Made by a program: the position numbers and the translations under genes. Below are positions 7,094 through 13,967 of a stretch of 15,114 nucleotides of DNA, in pieces. The number at the start of each line of letters is the position of its first letter. The stretch's first letter is position 1. This DNA is from Salinibacterium sp. (lineage in GTDB: Bacteria; Actinomycetota; Actinomycetes; Actinomycetales; Microbacteriaceae): assembly GCA_025352485.1 (NCBI GenBank), contig JANXTJ010000058.1, positions 1-15,114 of the forward strand. The letters are read 5' to 3'. The notes under the pieces were generated by a model that ran no database searches, was not told where the DNA came from, and was given only the letters and a program-made list of their open reading frames with translations.

Positions 7094-8097
7094 CAGGCGA
7101 CCAGCCCTCGGCGTGATTCGGCCTGCGCATCGGCGTAAGCACGAGCGGCCTCGCGGACCCAGGCGCCGTTCTCGTGCGCCTCGCGACGACGGGACACCCT
7201 AATTGTGTTGGCCGGACCGCGACCGGCGAGCACCTCGTGAAACTCGCTCCAGTCGAGGTCGCCGAAGTCGTAGTGCCCGCGCTCTTCGTTCCAGCGGAGG
7301 GCGGCATCCGGCAGCGTCACTCCGAGGATCTCTGCCTGGGGAACGAGCATGTCGACGAACCGCTGGCGCAGGTCGTCGTTACTGAAGCGCTTGATGTTCC
7401 AGGCCATGCTCTGCTTCGAGTTCGGGGAGTCTTCATCCGGGGGGCCGAACATCATGAGGGCAGGGGCGTACCAGCGATTGACCGACTCCTGGGCCATCTC
7501 CTTCTGGGCATCAGTTCCGCGCATGAGCTCGAGCAGGATCTCGAACCCCTGGCGCTGGTGAAACGATTCCTCTTTACAGATGCGGACCATCGCACGCCCA
7601 TATGGGCCGTAGCTCACGCGGCAGAGCGGCACCTGGTTACAGATCGCCGCGCCATCCACGAGCCAGCCGATCGAACCCATGTCGGCCCAGGTCGGCGTCG
7701 TGTAGTTGAAGATGGAGGAGTACTTGGCCTTGCCCGTGATGAGCTGATCGAACATGGTCTCGCGATCGACGCCGAGGGTCTGGGCGGCGGAATAGAGGTA
7801 GAGGCCGTGGCCCGCTTCATCCTGGACTTTGGCCATCAGGATGGCCTTGCGCTTGAGGCTCGGCGCCCGGGCGATCCAGTTGCTCTCTGGTTGCATTCCG
7901 ATGATCTCGGAGTGTCCGTGCTGCGAGATCTGGCGGATGAGCGTCTTTCGGTAGCCCTCCGGCATCCAGTCCGACGGCTCGACGCGACTTTCTGATGCGA
8001 GCAGCTCGTTGAAGCGTCGCTCTCCCGCCTCGTCTGCGATCTGGGCTGCTCTCGCGTCTGCTCTCGCGTCTGTGGTCACGTCTGTGGTCGTGTTCAT
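7093..8097 (-). CDS. paaA: Phenylacetyl-CoA 1,2-epoxidase catalytic subunit PaaA
   Basis: A 334-residue ferritin-like protein holding the di-iron active site that inserts one oxygen atom into the ring of phenylacetyl-CoA. Iron-ligand segments visible are HGHSEIIG (E64), KVQDEAGHG (E94 and H97) and CKEESFHQRQG (E176 region and H180). Other typical blocks are ESNWIARAPSLKRK, GPYGRAMVRI and MAWNIKRFSNDDLRQRFVD. It is the first gene of the operon; GGGAAGG about eight bases before the ATG supports the start. The N-terminus is about 20 residues longer than in E. coli PaaA and is a low-complexity Thr/Asp/Ala/Arg stretch encoded by 12-bp tandem repeats; it is probably disordered. Expression should respond to the operator at 8132-8153, which overlaps the -10 box. 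Confidence 0.97.
   Translation of the reverse strand: MNTTTDVTTDARADARAAQIADEAGERRFNELLASESRVEPSDWMPEGYRKTLIRQISQHGHSEIIGMQPESNWIARAPSLKRKAILMAKVQDEAGHGLYLYSAAQTLGVDRETMFDQLITGKAKYSSIFNYTTPTWADMGSIGWLVDGAAICNQVPLCRVSYGPYGRAMVRICKEESFHQRQGFEILLELMRGTDAQKEMAQESVNRWYAPALMMFGPPDEDSPNSKQSMAWNIKRFSNDDLRQRFVDMLVPQAEILGVTLPDAALRWNEERGHYDFGDLDWSEFHEVLAGRGPANTIRVSRRREAHENGAWVREAARAYADAQAESRRGLVA
8048..8095 (-). repeat. Four 12-bp tandem repeat units inside the 5' end of paaA
   Basis: On the plus strand the unit GCTCTCGCGTCT occurs twice, identical, at 8048-8059 and 8060-8071. It is followed by two related units, GTGGTCACGTCT (8072-8083) and GTGGTCGTGTTC (8084-8095). In paaA these encode residues 2-17, where runs of Thr-Asp and Asp-Ala-Arg-Ala repeat. 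Each unit is four codons, so gain or loss of a unit keeps the frame. Confidence 0.85.
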
Positions 8098-8131
8098 CCC
8101 GTGCCTTCCCGATTGCGGCCAGGGGCCAGCT

Positions 8132-8153
8132 ACTTACCGATCGTTCAGTAACG
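8132..8153. promoter_or_regulatory. PaaR-type operator at the paaA promoter
   Basis: The 22 bases here fit the imperfect palindrome ACTNACCG-N2-CG-N2-CGGTNAGT, with ACTTACCG on the left, CG in the centre and CAGTAACG on the right. As I recall it, this is the motif reported for the TetR regulator PaaR in Corynebacterium glutamicum. The same sequence class recurs at 13822 and 13882. The site overlaps three bases of the proposed paaA -10 box and lies about 80 bases upstream of the paaR start, so it could repress both genes. Confidence 0.8.
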
Positions 8154-8179
8154 ATATCAGGCGCACGCAAGTGAAGCAA
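8151..8179 (-). promoter_or_regulatory. Predicted paaA promoter (-35 TTGCTT, -10 TATCGT)
   Basis: On the minus strand TTGCTT (8179-8174) and TATCGT (8156-8151) are separated by 17 bases. The -10 box overlaps the operator at 8132-8153 by three bases, so a bound repressor would block initiation. The paaJ promoter has the same layout. Confidence 0.6.
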
Positions 8180-8231
8180 GACCGCGGGTCGGTTAGAGTT
8201 CTGACCACGAAGAGTTCGAAAGGCGTGGACC

Positions 8232-8879
8232 ATGACCGACCCGGCTGCAACAGCTGAAGCGGCTGCCGCGTCATCCTCGCGCGGCAGGAGCGGCAATGGA
8301 CGCGTCGGGCGTGAGCCCTACGACATCGCCGCAGTGCTCGACATCGCCGTGTCGGCGTTCAACGAGTTCGGGTACGACGCGACATCCATCAGCATTCTGG
8401 CGGAGCGTCTCGGAACCTCGAAGTCGGCGATTTACTATCACGTCTCCGGCAAGGAAGACCTGCTGCGGCTCGCCCTCGATCGCGCGATTGGCGGCCTTGA
8501 GGCGGTACTGCAACTCGAAGAGGCGTCGGTCGGAAACGCTGAAGCACGCCTACAGTTCGTCGTGCGAGGGGCCGTCCGGGTGCTCGTTGACGACCTGCCC
8601 TATGTGACCCTTCTGCTGCGCCTGCGCGGCAATACGGAAATCGAGCGCGAGGCCCTCGAGCGCAGGCGCACCTTCGATCACGCCGTAGCCATTCTCGTCG
8701 ACGAGGCCCGAGCAGAGGGATCACTGCGCGCCGACATTGACGCACGCACTACCACCCGCCTGCTCTTTGGGATGATCAACTCGATCGTGGACTGGTACCG
8801 CTCCGGGGGTGCACTCACTCGCGAACAACTCGCGGACGATGTGATTGCGGTTGCCTTCGGTGGGCTGGAACGGCGTTAG
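8232..8879 (+). CDS. paaR: TetR family transcriptional regulator, probable PaaR
   Basis: A 215-residue TetR-family repressor. Residues about 30-76 form the DNA-binding helices: DIAAVLDIAVSAFNEFGYDATS, then ISILAERLGTSKSAIYYHVSGKEDLL, the classic TetR helix-turn-helix ending in YYHV. The rest is an all-helical ligand domain. It is divergent from paaA and encoded inside the phenylacetate locus, and TetR-type PaaR proteins are the usual actinobacterial regulators of paa genes, whereas enterobacteria use GntR-type PaaX. The likely inducer is phenylacetyl-CoA; this is from the family. Its probable targets are the three operators at 8132, 13822 and 13882, the first of which may also give autoregulation. 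AAAGG about eight bases before the ATG is a reasonable ribosome binding site. The stop lies only four bases from the convergent paaZ stop. Confidence 0.85.
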   Translation: MTDPAATAEAAAASSSRGRSGNGRVGREPYDIAAVLDIAVSAFNEFGYDATSISILAERLGTSKSAIYYHVSGKEDLLRLALDRAIGGLEAVLQLEEASVGNAEARLQFVVRGAVRVLVDDLPYVTLLLRLRGNTEIEREALERRRTFDHAVAILVDEARAEGSLRADIDARTTTRLLFGMINSIVDWYRSGGALTREQLADDVIAVAFGGLERR

Positions 8880-8883
8880 GCCG

Positions 8884-10965
8884 CTAGTCTTTCGCCACCA
8901 GGGTCAGTACGTCGTAGGTGGCTACGATCTCGTCGCGTTGGTTGATCAGGACCGAATCCCAGCGCACCTCTCCGTACTCCTCTGTCTCGCGCGGCGTAAT
9001 CTCCTTTGCCGTCAGCGTCACCCGCACCGAATCACCGGGTGATACCGGCGTGATGAATCGCAGGTTCTCGAGGCCGTAGTTCGCGAGCACCGGACCGGGT
9101 GCCGGGTCGACGAAGAGCCCGGCCGCCCAGGCAATGAGGAGGTATCCGTGAGCCACCCGACCGGGGAAGAACGGATTCGCCGCCGCAGCCTCCTCGTCAG
9201 TATGCGCATAGAAGTTATCGCCGGTGAACTCCGCGAAGTGGCTGATGTCGTCGAGGGTGATCTCGCGCAGTTCCGAGATGATCGAGTCACCGAGATGCAG
9301 GCGAGAGAGCGACTTGCGGAACGGATGCTCCGCCCCGATGCCCATCGGAGCGCCAGCCCGCCACTGGCCGGTGATCGCGGTCAGCACCGCGGGGGTGCCT
9401 TGGATCGCCGTGCGCTGCATGTAGTGCTTCACCGCGCGGATGCCGCCGAGTTCCTCGCCGCCGCCGGCCCGGCCCGGCCCGCCATGCACGAGGTGCGGAA
9501 CCGGCGAGCCGTGCCCGGTGCTCGAGCGGGCGTCATCCCGATCGAGAACAAGAACGCGACCGTGGAACGCCGCGATACCGAGAACGAGGCTCTGCACCAC
9601 CTGCGGGTCATAGCTCGCGACTGTCGCGACGAGCGAACCTCCACCACGGTTTGCGAGGCGCACAGCGTCGGCGAGGTCCCGGTATCCGATCACCGACGCG
9701 ACCGGACCGAAGGCCTCGATCTCGTGGACGGCATCGGCATCTGCGTCGTCGAACTGCAGAAGGACGGGCGAGAGGAAGGCACCATCCGGAGCCGTCGCCA
9801 CGGTGCCGTCCAGATTGATGACAGCGGGATCGAGTAGCGAACCGTAGACGATTCGACCACCACCCGCGACGAGAGCCTCGACACTTCGTCGAACCTCATC
9901 GCGTTGCCCCGTGCTCGCCAGCGGCCCCATCGTGACACCCTCTGCCCGGGGATCGCCGATCACGACCCGCTTGGCCAGTCGTTCGCCGATCGCCGCAACC
10001 ACGGCATCCACCAGGGGAAGGGCGACGATGACCCGACGGATGCTGGTGCACTTCTGCCCGGTTTTGGTGGTCATCTCCGAGACGACAGATGCGACGAAAG
10101 CAGTGAACTCCGGGCTGTCGAGGGAGACATCCGGCCCGAGAATCGCCGCGTTCAGGGAGTCTGTCTCTGCGGTAAATCGAACGCCCCCCGAGACGATTGA
10201 GGAGTGCGCAGAGAACTGGGCTGCCGTCGAGCCCGAGCCGGTGAAAGCGACGTGGTCGCGAACATCGAGGGTGTCGAGAAAGTTGCGAACCGGGCCGCAG
10301 ACCAGTTGTAACGCACCATCCGGAAGCAGCCCAGACTCGACCATGATGCGCACCGCGGCCTCGGTGAGAACGGCCGTAGGGGTGGCCGGTTTTACGATGC
10401 TCGGAACTCCGGCAAGGAAGGCCGGCGCAAACTTCTCGAGCATGCCCCAGACCGGGAAGTTAAAGGCGTTGACCTGGAATGCCACACCGGGAATGCGCGT
10501 GTACAGGTGCTGGCCGCCGAAAGAATTGTCTTTGGCAAGGTTCTCTGGTGCTCCGTCGACGATGCTCATCGTGTTGGGAAGTTCGCGGCGCCCCTTCGAC
10601 GCATAGGTGAAGAGCACCCCGATTCCACCGTCGATGTCGACGAGCGAGTCGCGGCGGGTGGCGCCGGTGCGATCGCTCACCACGTAGAGCTCCTCTTTGA
10701 CGGCGGTGAGGTAAGCGGCAAGCGCCTTCAGGCGCAGAGCCCGCTGGTGGAAGGTCAGTTCGCCAAGACTTTTCTGGCCGACGGCCCGACCGTACTCGAC
10801 GGCGCCGACGAGGTCGAGCCCATCACTGCCGACGAGGGCGAGCTCTTCGCCGGTGGAGGCGTCGCGAGTGGGAGTTCCGGATGATGGTTGCCACCATGCA
10901 CCCTGCACGTAGCTGGGCAGCACCCGCGTCTGAGTGGCTAAGAGCTGTGTTGCAGCGTCATTCAT
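8884..10965 (-). CDS. paaZ: PaaZ: oxepin-CoA hydrolase / 3-oxo-5,6-dehydrosuberyl-CoA semialdehyde dehydrogenase
   Basis: A 693-residue two-domain protein. The N-terminal aldehyde dehydrogenase domain (about 1-520) has NAFNFPVWGMLEKFAPAF (167-184), FTGSGSTAAQF (241-251), the general base E267 in FTAETDSLN, and the nucleophile C306 in KTGQKCTS; E267 and C306 correspond to E256 and C295 of E. coli PaaZ. The C-terminal MaoC-like hotdog domain has HFAEFTGDNFYAHTDEEAAA and FFPGRVAHGYLL, with the hydratase Asp and His in GDNFYAH. The C-terminal domain opens the oxepin ring and the N-terminal domain oxidises the reactive aldehyde, avoiding a dead-end cyclisation. ATG 10965 is preceded by AAAGGAA and overlaps the paaH stop as ATGA. 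It is the last gene of the paaJ-paaF-paaH-paaZ operon. Both active sites look complete. Confidence 0.96.
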   Translation of the reverse strand: MNDAATQLLATQTRVLPSYVQGAWWQPSSGTPTRDASTGEELALVGSDGLDLVGAVEYGRAVGQKSLGELTFHQRALRLKALAAYLTAVKEELYVVSDRTGATRRDSLVDIDGGIGVLFTYASKGRRELPNTMSIVDGAPENLAKDNSFGGQHLYTRIPGVAFQVNAFNFPVWGMLEKFAPAFLAGVPSIVKPATPTAVLTEAAVRIMVESGLLPDGALQLVCGPVRNFLDTLDVRDHVAFTGSGSTAAQFSAHSSIVSGGVRFTAETDSLNAAILGPDVSLDSPEFTAFVASVVSEMTTKTGQKCTSIRRVIVALPLVDAVVAAIGERLAKRVVIGDPRAEGVTMGPLASTGQRDEVRRSVEALVAGGGRIVYGSLLDPAVINLDGTVATAPDGAFLSPVLLQFDDADADAVHEIEAFGPVASVIGYRDLADAVRLANRGGGSLVATVASYDPQVVQSLVLGIAAFHGRVLVLDRDDARSSTGHGSPVPHLVHGGPGRAGGGEELGGIRAVKHYMQRTAIQGTPAVLTAITGQWRAGAPMGIGAEHPFRKSLSRLHLGDSIISELREITLDDISHFAEFTGDNFYAHTDEEAAAANPFFPGRVAHGYLLIAWAAGLFVDPAPGPVLANYGLENLRFITPVSPGDSVRVTLTAKEITPRETEEYGEVRWDSVLINQRDEIVATYDVLTLVAKD

Positions 10966-11840
10966 TGGGATTCCTTTCGGTCAGGTTCTGTCGGCCAGGC
11001 GAAGAAACCCTGGCCCGTCTTTCTTCCCAGGTGCCCGGCTGCCACTTTTTGACGCAGCAGCGCGGGAGGTGCGAAACGTTCGCCGAGCATCTCGTGCAAG
11101 TATTCGGCGATACCGAGGCGTACGTCGAGCCCGACCATGTCGGTCAGTCTCAGCGGACCGACCGGAAATTTATACCCGAGCACCATCGCGGTATCGATAT
11201 CTTCCGCTCTCGCGACACCTTCCTCGAGCATGCGGATCGCTTCCAGTGCCATGACCACGCCGAGCCGCGAGCTCGCGAACCCAGGCGAGTCCCTCACGAC
11301 AATCGGTGTCTTGCCGATCGCTGAAACCCACCCGCGCGCGATGTCGGCGGCCGACGGGAGGGTGCGTGCCCCGAGCACGATCTCGACAAGAGACGAGCTC
11401 GGCACCGGGTTGAAGAAGTGCAGCCCAAGCAGCCGGCCCGGGTGCTTAAGCGAGTCGGCGAGCGCATCGATCGAGAGCGAGGATGTGTTCGAGGCGATCC
11501 AGGCATCCGGTGCGAGCTGCGCCTCGATGCGCCGAAGTGTCGCCGTCTTCAGGTCGAGATCCTCTGGAACAGCTTCGATCACGAGACCGGAGCCTGCGAG
11601 TTCCTGTGCCGAGGTGGTCACCGATGAGGCCGCGGTGAGACCGGCGAGGGACCGTGCAGTTGTCGCCCGCGCAATGCTGGCCTTCACCGCGACATCCAGT
11701 GCAGACCGCGCATGATCTGCGGATGCCGCGTCCCGCTCAAGAATCGTCACGTGCGAGCCGGCCAGGAGGAACGCGTGCGCGATGCCGACGCCCATGCGGC
11801 CTCCGCCGACCACGCTGATCCCTGAGGGTAGAACAGTCAT
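10962..11840 (-). CDS. paaH: 3-hydroxyadipyl-CoA dehydrogenase PaaH (3-hydroxyacyl-CoA dehydrogenase)
   Basis: A 292-residue NAD-dependent 3-hydroxyacyl-CoA dehydrogenase. It has an N-terminal Rossmann fold, SVVGGGRMGVGIA (9-21), with an acidic residue after the second strand in ILERD. The catalytic region includes N118 in ASNTSSLSI, H141 in GLHFFNPVP, and E153 in LVEIV. The C-terminal helical domain has DSPGFASSRLG and TGQGFF near the end. In the PAA pathway PaaH oxidises 3-hydroxyadipyl-CoA to 3-oxoadipyl-CoA. A general 3-hydroxybutyryl-CoA dehydrogenase is the alternative on sequence alone, but placement between paaF and paaZ, with four-base overlaps on both sides, makes the pathway role likely. 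Length is normal for the single-domain form. Confidence 0.92.
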   Translation of the reverse strand: MTVLPSGISVVGGGRMGVGIAHAFLLAGSHVTILERDAASADHARSALDVAVKASIARATTARSLAGLTAASSVTTSAQELAGSGLVIEAVPEDLDLKTATLRRIEAQLAPDAWIASNTSSLSIDALADSLKHPGRLLGLHFFNPVPSSSLVEIVLGARTLPSAADIARGWVSAIGKTPIVVRDSPGFASSRLGVVMALEAIRMLEEGVARAEDIDTAMVLGYKFPVGPLRLTDMVGLDVRLGIAEYLHEMLGERFAPPALLRQKVAAGHLGRKTGQGFFAWPTEPDRKESQ

Positions 11841-12589
11841 GTGCGGCGCCTCTCGAGGAACGCGGTCATGCGCGCCATTTTCGCGGGAGATTCAAACAGT
11901 TCGGACTGGGCCACATCGTCGGCCAGCGGATGCGCGTCACGTGGCGCATGCATCAGGGTTTTGGTGAATCGAACGGCCAGCGGGTCCTGGGCGGCTATTC
12001 GGTCGGCGAGCGCGGTTGCTGCAGCATCGAGTTCCGCGGGTTCATGAACCGACGAGACGAGCCGCAGGGCGAGCGCCTCGGGCGCAGTCAGCACTCTGCC
12101 CGCGAGCAGTATTTCCTTCGCAATCGGCTCGCCAACGAGTTCGGTGAGGCGCCAGGTCGCGCCGGCGGCAGCGACTATGCCGAGGGACGTTTCGGGATTC
12201 CCGATCTTCAGGCCGGTGCTCGCGATGCGAAAGTCGGCGGCGTACGCGAGCTCTGCCCCTCCGCCGAGCGCATACCCGTCGAGCGCGGCGATGACCGGCA
12301 TCGGGAGCGCTGCTATTCGCACGAAGATCTTCGAGTTGATGCCGGCGAGAGCGTCGTCGCCGCGTCGATCCCGAAGCTCGGCGATGTCTGCCCCGGAGGC
12401 GAACGCCCCGCCGGCCCCGCTCAGGATAAGGATGCGCGGCTCCCGCTCGAGCAGCTCGCAGACCGCGTGCAGCTCCGAGACCATCACCAGATCGATCGCG
12501 TTGCGCACGGCGGGACGGTTCAGTCGGATGTGCAGTCGGTCGGCCGTGTCATCCACAACCAGGAGCGTGCTGAACTCGGGCAGTGTCAT
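11837..12589 (-). CDS. paaF: 2,3-dehydroadipyl-CoA hydratase PaaF (enoyl-CoA hydratase)
   Basis: A 250-residue crotonase with both hydratase glutamates: E113 in YALGGGAELA and E133 in GNPETSLGI. The first oxyanion-hole segment is FASGADIAEL (63-72). This contrasts with the other crotonase of the window at 3492, which lacks them, and fits a true hydratase acting on 2,3-dehydroadipyl-CoA. I chose ATG 12589 because it overlaps the paaJ stop as TGATG and gives the typical crotonase length; an upstream in-frame start at 12637 would add 16 arginine-rich residues that lie within the paaJ coding region and look spurious. The 3' end overlaps paaH by four bases. The first oxyanion segment has Ser where many family members have Cys (FCAG), a common change. 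Confidence 0.9.
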   Translation of the reverse strand: MTLPEFSTLLVVDDTADRLHIRLNRPAVRNAIDLVMVSELHAVCELLEREPRILILSGAGGAFASGADIAELRDRRGDDALAGINSKIFVRIAALPMPVIAALDGYALGGGAELAYAADFRIASTGLKIGNPETSLGIVAAAGATWRLTELVGEPIAKEILLAGRVLTAPEALALRLVSSVHEPAELDAAATALADRIAAQDPLAVRFTKTLMHAPRDAHPLADDVAQSELFESPAKMARMTAFLERRRT

Positions 12590-13782
12590 CAGAGTGTCTC
12601 GATGAGCAGTGCAGCGCCTTGGCCGACTCCGACGCACATTGTGGCGAGGCCGAGCCTGTCGGTCGAACCAACACGCTCGAGACGGCCGAGCAGGGTCACG
12701 ACGATGCGGGTTCCGGATGCTCCGAGGGGATGCCCGAGGGCGATCGCTCCCCCGTCGGCGTTGACGATCTCCGGGTCGAGCCCCAGCTCCCGAACGCAGG
12801 CGAGCGACTGGGTCGCGAACGCTTCATTCAGCTCGACCGCAGCGATCTGGTCGATCGATAGGCCGGTTCGGGAGAGTAGTTTGCGGGTCGCCGGAATTGG
12901 TCCGAGCCCCATTACTTCGGGGGATACACCGGCGGAGGCGCCTCCGATGATGCGTGCCCGGGCGACGAGGCCGTACTTCTTCAACGCAGCCTCGCTCACG
13001 ATCATTACGGCTGCGGCACCGTCGTTCAGCGGCGAGGAGTTGCCCGCAGTCACGATGCTGCCACCTGCCACGACGGGGCGAAGCAGGGCGAGAGCTTCGA
13101 GCGACGTGGATTCCCGTGGGCCTTCATCGGCCGTGACGACGATTCCCTTCGGGGTCGTCACCGCAACGATCTCTGCGTCGAATTTGCCTGCGGCCTGCGC
13201 GGCCAGTGCCCGTTGGTGCGAGCGGAAAGCGAAAGCATCCGCGTCCGCGCGGGAGATTTGAGAGGTGACCCCGACGTACTCACCCGTCTCGGGCATGCTG
13301 AATGTGGCTTTGTCGCGTGCCGTCAGTACCGGGTTGGCAAAGCGCCAGCCAATGGAGGTGTCGAAGATATCCCCCGGTTTGCTGAATGCTTTCTCCGGCT
13401 TGGCGATCACCCACGGCGCTCGAGTCATCGATTCGACCCCGCCGGCGATGACAATGTCGGCCTCTCCTGCTTTCACCATGCTCGCGGCGAGATGGATGGC
13501 CGACAGCCCGGAGGCGCACAGGCGGTTTACCGTAATTCCCGGAATCGAATCGGGAAGTCCGGCGAGCAATACCGCCATCCGCGCGACGTCACGATTGTCT
13601 TCACCGGCCTGGTTCGCGTCGCCGAAGATGACATCGTCGATGGCCGACGGGTCGACGCCCGTGCGTGCGACCAACTCGGCGAGAACGATAGCGGCGAGAT
13701 CATCCGGTCGCACCGTACTGAGCGATCCGCCGTAACGGCCGATGGGAGTGCGTACGCCGCCGACGAGAAATGCGTGTGCCAT
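12589..13782 (-). CDS. paaJ: Beta-ketoadipyl-CoA thiolase PaaJ (acetyl-CoA acyltransferase)
   Basis: A 397-residue thiolase. The nucleophilic cysteine is C89 in NRLCASGLSAIH; the acid/base residues sit in LNEAFA, GHPLGASGTR and the C-terminal CVGVGQGAA. SMTRAPWV and NSSPLNDGAAA are also typical. It cleaves 3-oxoadipyl-CoA to acetyl-CoA and succinyl-CoA and, earlier in the pathway, 3-oxo-5,6-dehydrosuberyl-CoA. The start could also be GTG 13809, nine codons upstream, but ATG 13782 has AAGGTGAT six bases away and yields the standard thiolase N-terminus (MAHAFLVGGVRTPIGRYGG). It is the first gene of the paaJ-paaF-paaH-paaZ transcription unit and has its own operator-controlled promoter. A general 3-ketoacyl-CoA thiolase is the alternative if the context is ignored. 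Confidence 0.93.
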   Translation of the reverse strand: MAHAFLVGGVRTPIGRYGGSLSTVRPDDLAAIVLAELVARTGVDPSAIDDVIFGDANQAGEDNRDVARMAVLLAGLPDSIPGITVNRLCASGLSAIHLAASMVKAGEADIVIAGGVESMTRAPWVIAKPEKAFSKPGDIFDTSIGWRFANPVLTARDKATFSMPETGEYVGVTSQISRADADAFAFRSHQRALAAQAAGKFDAEIVAVTTPKGIVVTADEGPRESTSLEALALLRPVVAGGSIVTAGNSSPLNDGAAAVMIVSEAALKKYGLVARARIIGGASAGVSPEVMGLGPIPATRKLLSRTGLSIDQIAAVELNEAFATQSLACVRELGLDPEIVNADGGAIALGHPLGASGTRIVVTLLGRLERVGSTDRLGLATMCVGVGQGAALLIETL

Positions 13783-13821
13783 CGCTCCATCACCTTGATT
13801 GGGTTTCACGGTAAGCGACCT

Positions 13822-13843
13822 ACTGACCGATCGTTCTGTAACA
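13822..13843. promoter_or_regulatory. PaaR-type operator at the paaJ promoter
   Basis: The second copy of the 22-bp motif: ACTGACCG, then ATCGTT, then CTGTAACA. It shares the core ACCGATCGTTC with the site at 8132. It overlaps three bases of the proposed paaJ -10 box, exactly as the first site does at paaA, and starts 60 bases from the third copy. Confidence 0.8.
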
Positions 13844-13869
13844 ATGGCATGCTCGATGGATCACGTCAA
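13841..13869 (-). promoter_or_regulatory. Predicted paaJ promoter (-35 TTGACG, -10 CATTGT)
   Basis: On the minus strand TTGACG (13869-13864) and CATTGT (13846-13841) are 17 bases apart. The -10 box is weak by consensus, but the six bases TATCGT at paaA and CATTGT here are both followed directly by TAC within the operator, so the two promoters appear to be built the same way. Confidence 0.55.
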
Positions 13870-13876
13870 CTTCGGC

Positions 13877-13905
13877 TTGATACTTACCGTCCGTTCGATT
13901 AGTTT
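13877..13905 (+). promoter_or_regulatory. Predicted paaI-paaK promoter (-35 TTGATA, -10 TAGTTT)
   Basis: TTGATA (13877-13882) and TAGTTT (13900-13905) are separated by 17 bases. The operator at 13882-13903 covers the whole spacer. The start of paaI lies 62 bases downstream of the -10 box, leaving a short leader with no obvious structure. Confidence 0.55.
13882..13903. promoter_or_regulatory. PaaR-type operator at the paaI-paaK promoter
   Basis: The third copy of the motif and the closest to the palindromic consensus: ACTTACCG on the left and CGATTAGT on the right, differing from the recalled consensus at one fixed base. It fills the space between the proposed -35 and -10 boxes of the plus-strand promoter. 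Confidence 0.8.
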
Positions 13906-13967
13906 GATTCCGGGCAGAGGACGTACCCGCTCGGGCCCGCGATTCACACTCACCGAGGAGACGCGTG

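Noticed and set aside
7174..7995. 273-codon plus-strand open frame opposite paaA
   Set aside because: The translation is a shadow of the strongly conserved paaA coding sequence; it has no own start signal or known motif.
12590..12637. Earlier in-frame start for paaF at 12637
   Set aside because: It would add 16 arginine-rich residues encoded inside the end of paaJ; ATG 12589 gives the normal length and a TGATG junction.
11930..13261. 443-codon plus-strand open frame antisense to paaF and paaJ
   Set aside because: Arginine/serine/proline-rich translation with no domain, opposite two clear enzymes whose catalytic motifs are intact; typical shadow frame in GC-rich DNA.
13783..13809. GTG start for paaJ at 13809
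   Set aside because: No ribosome binding site in front of it, and the nine extra residues are not thiolase-like; ATG 13782 has a good AAGGTGAT.
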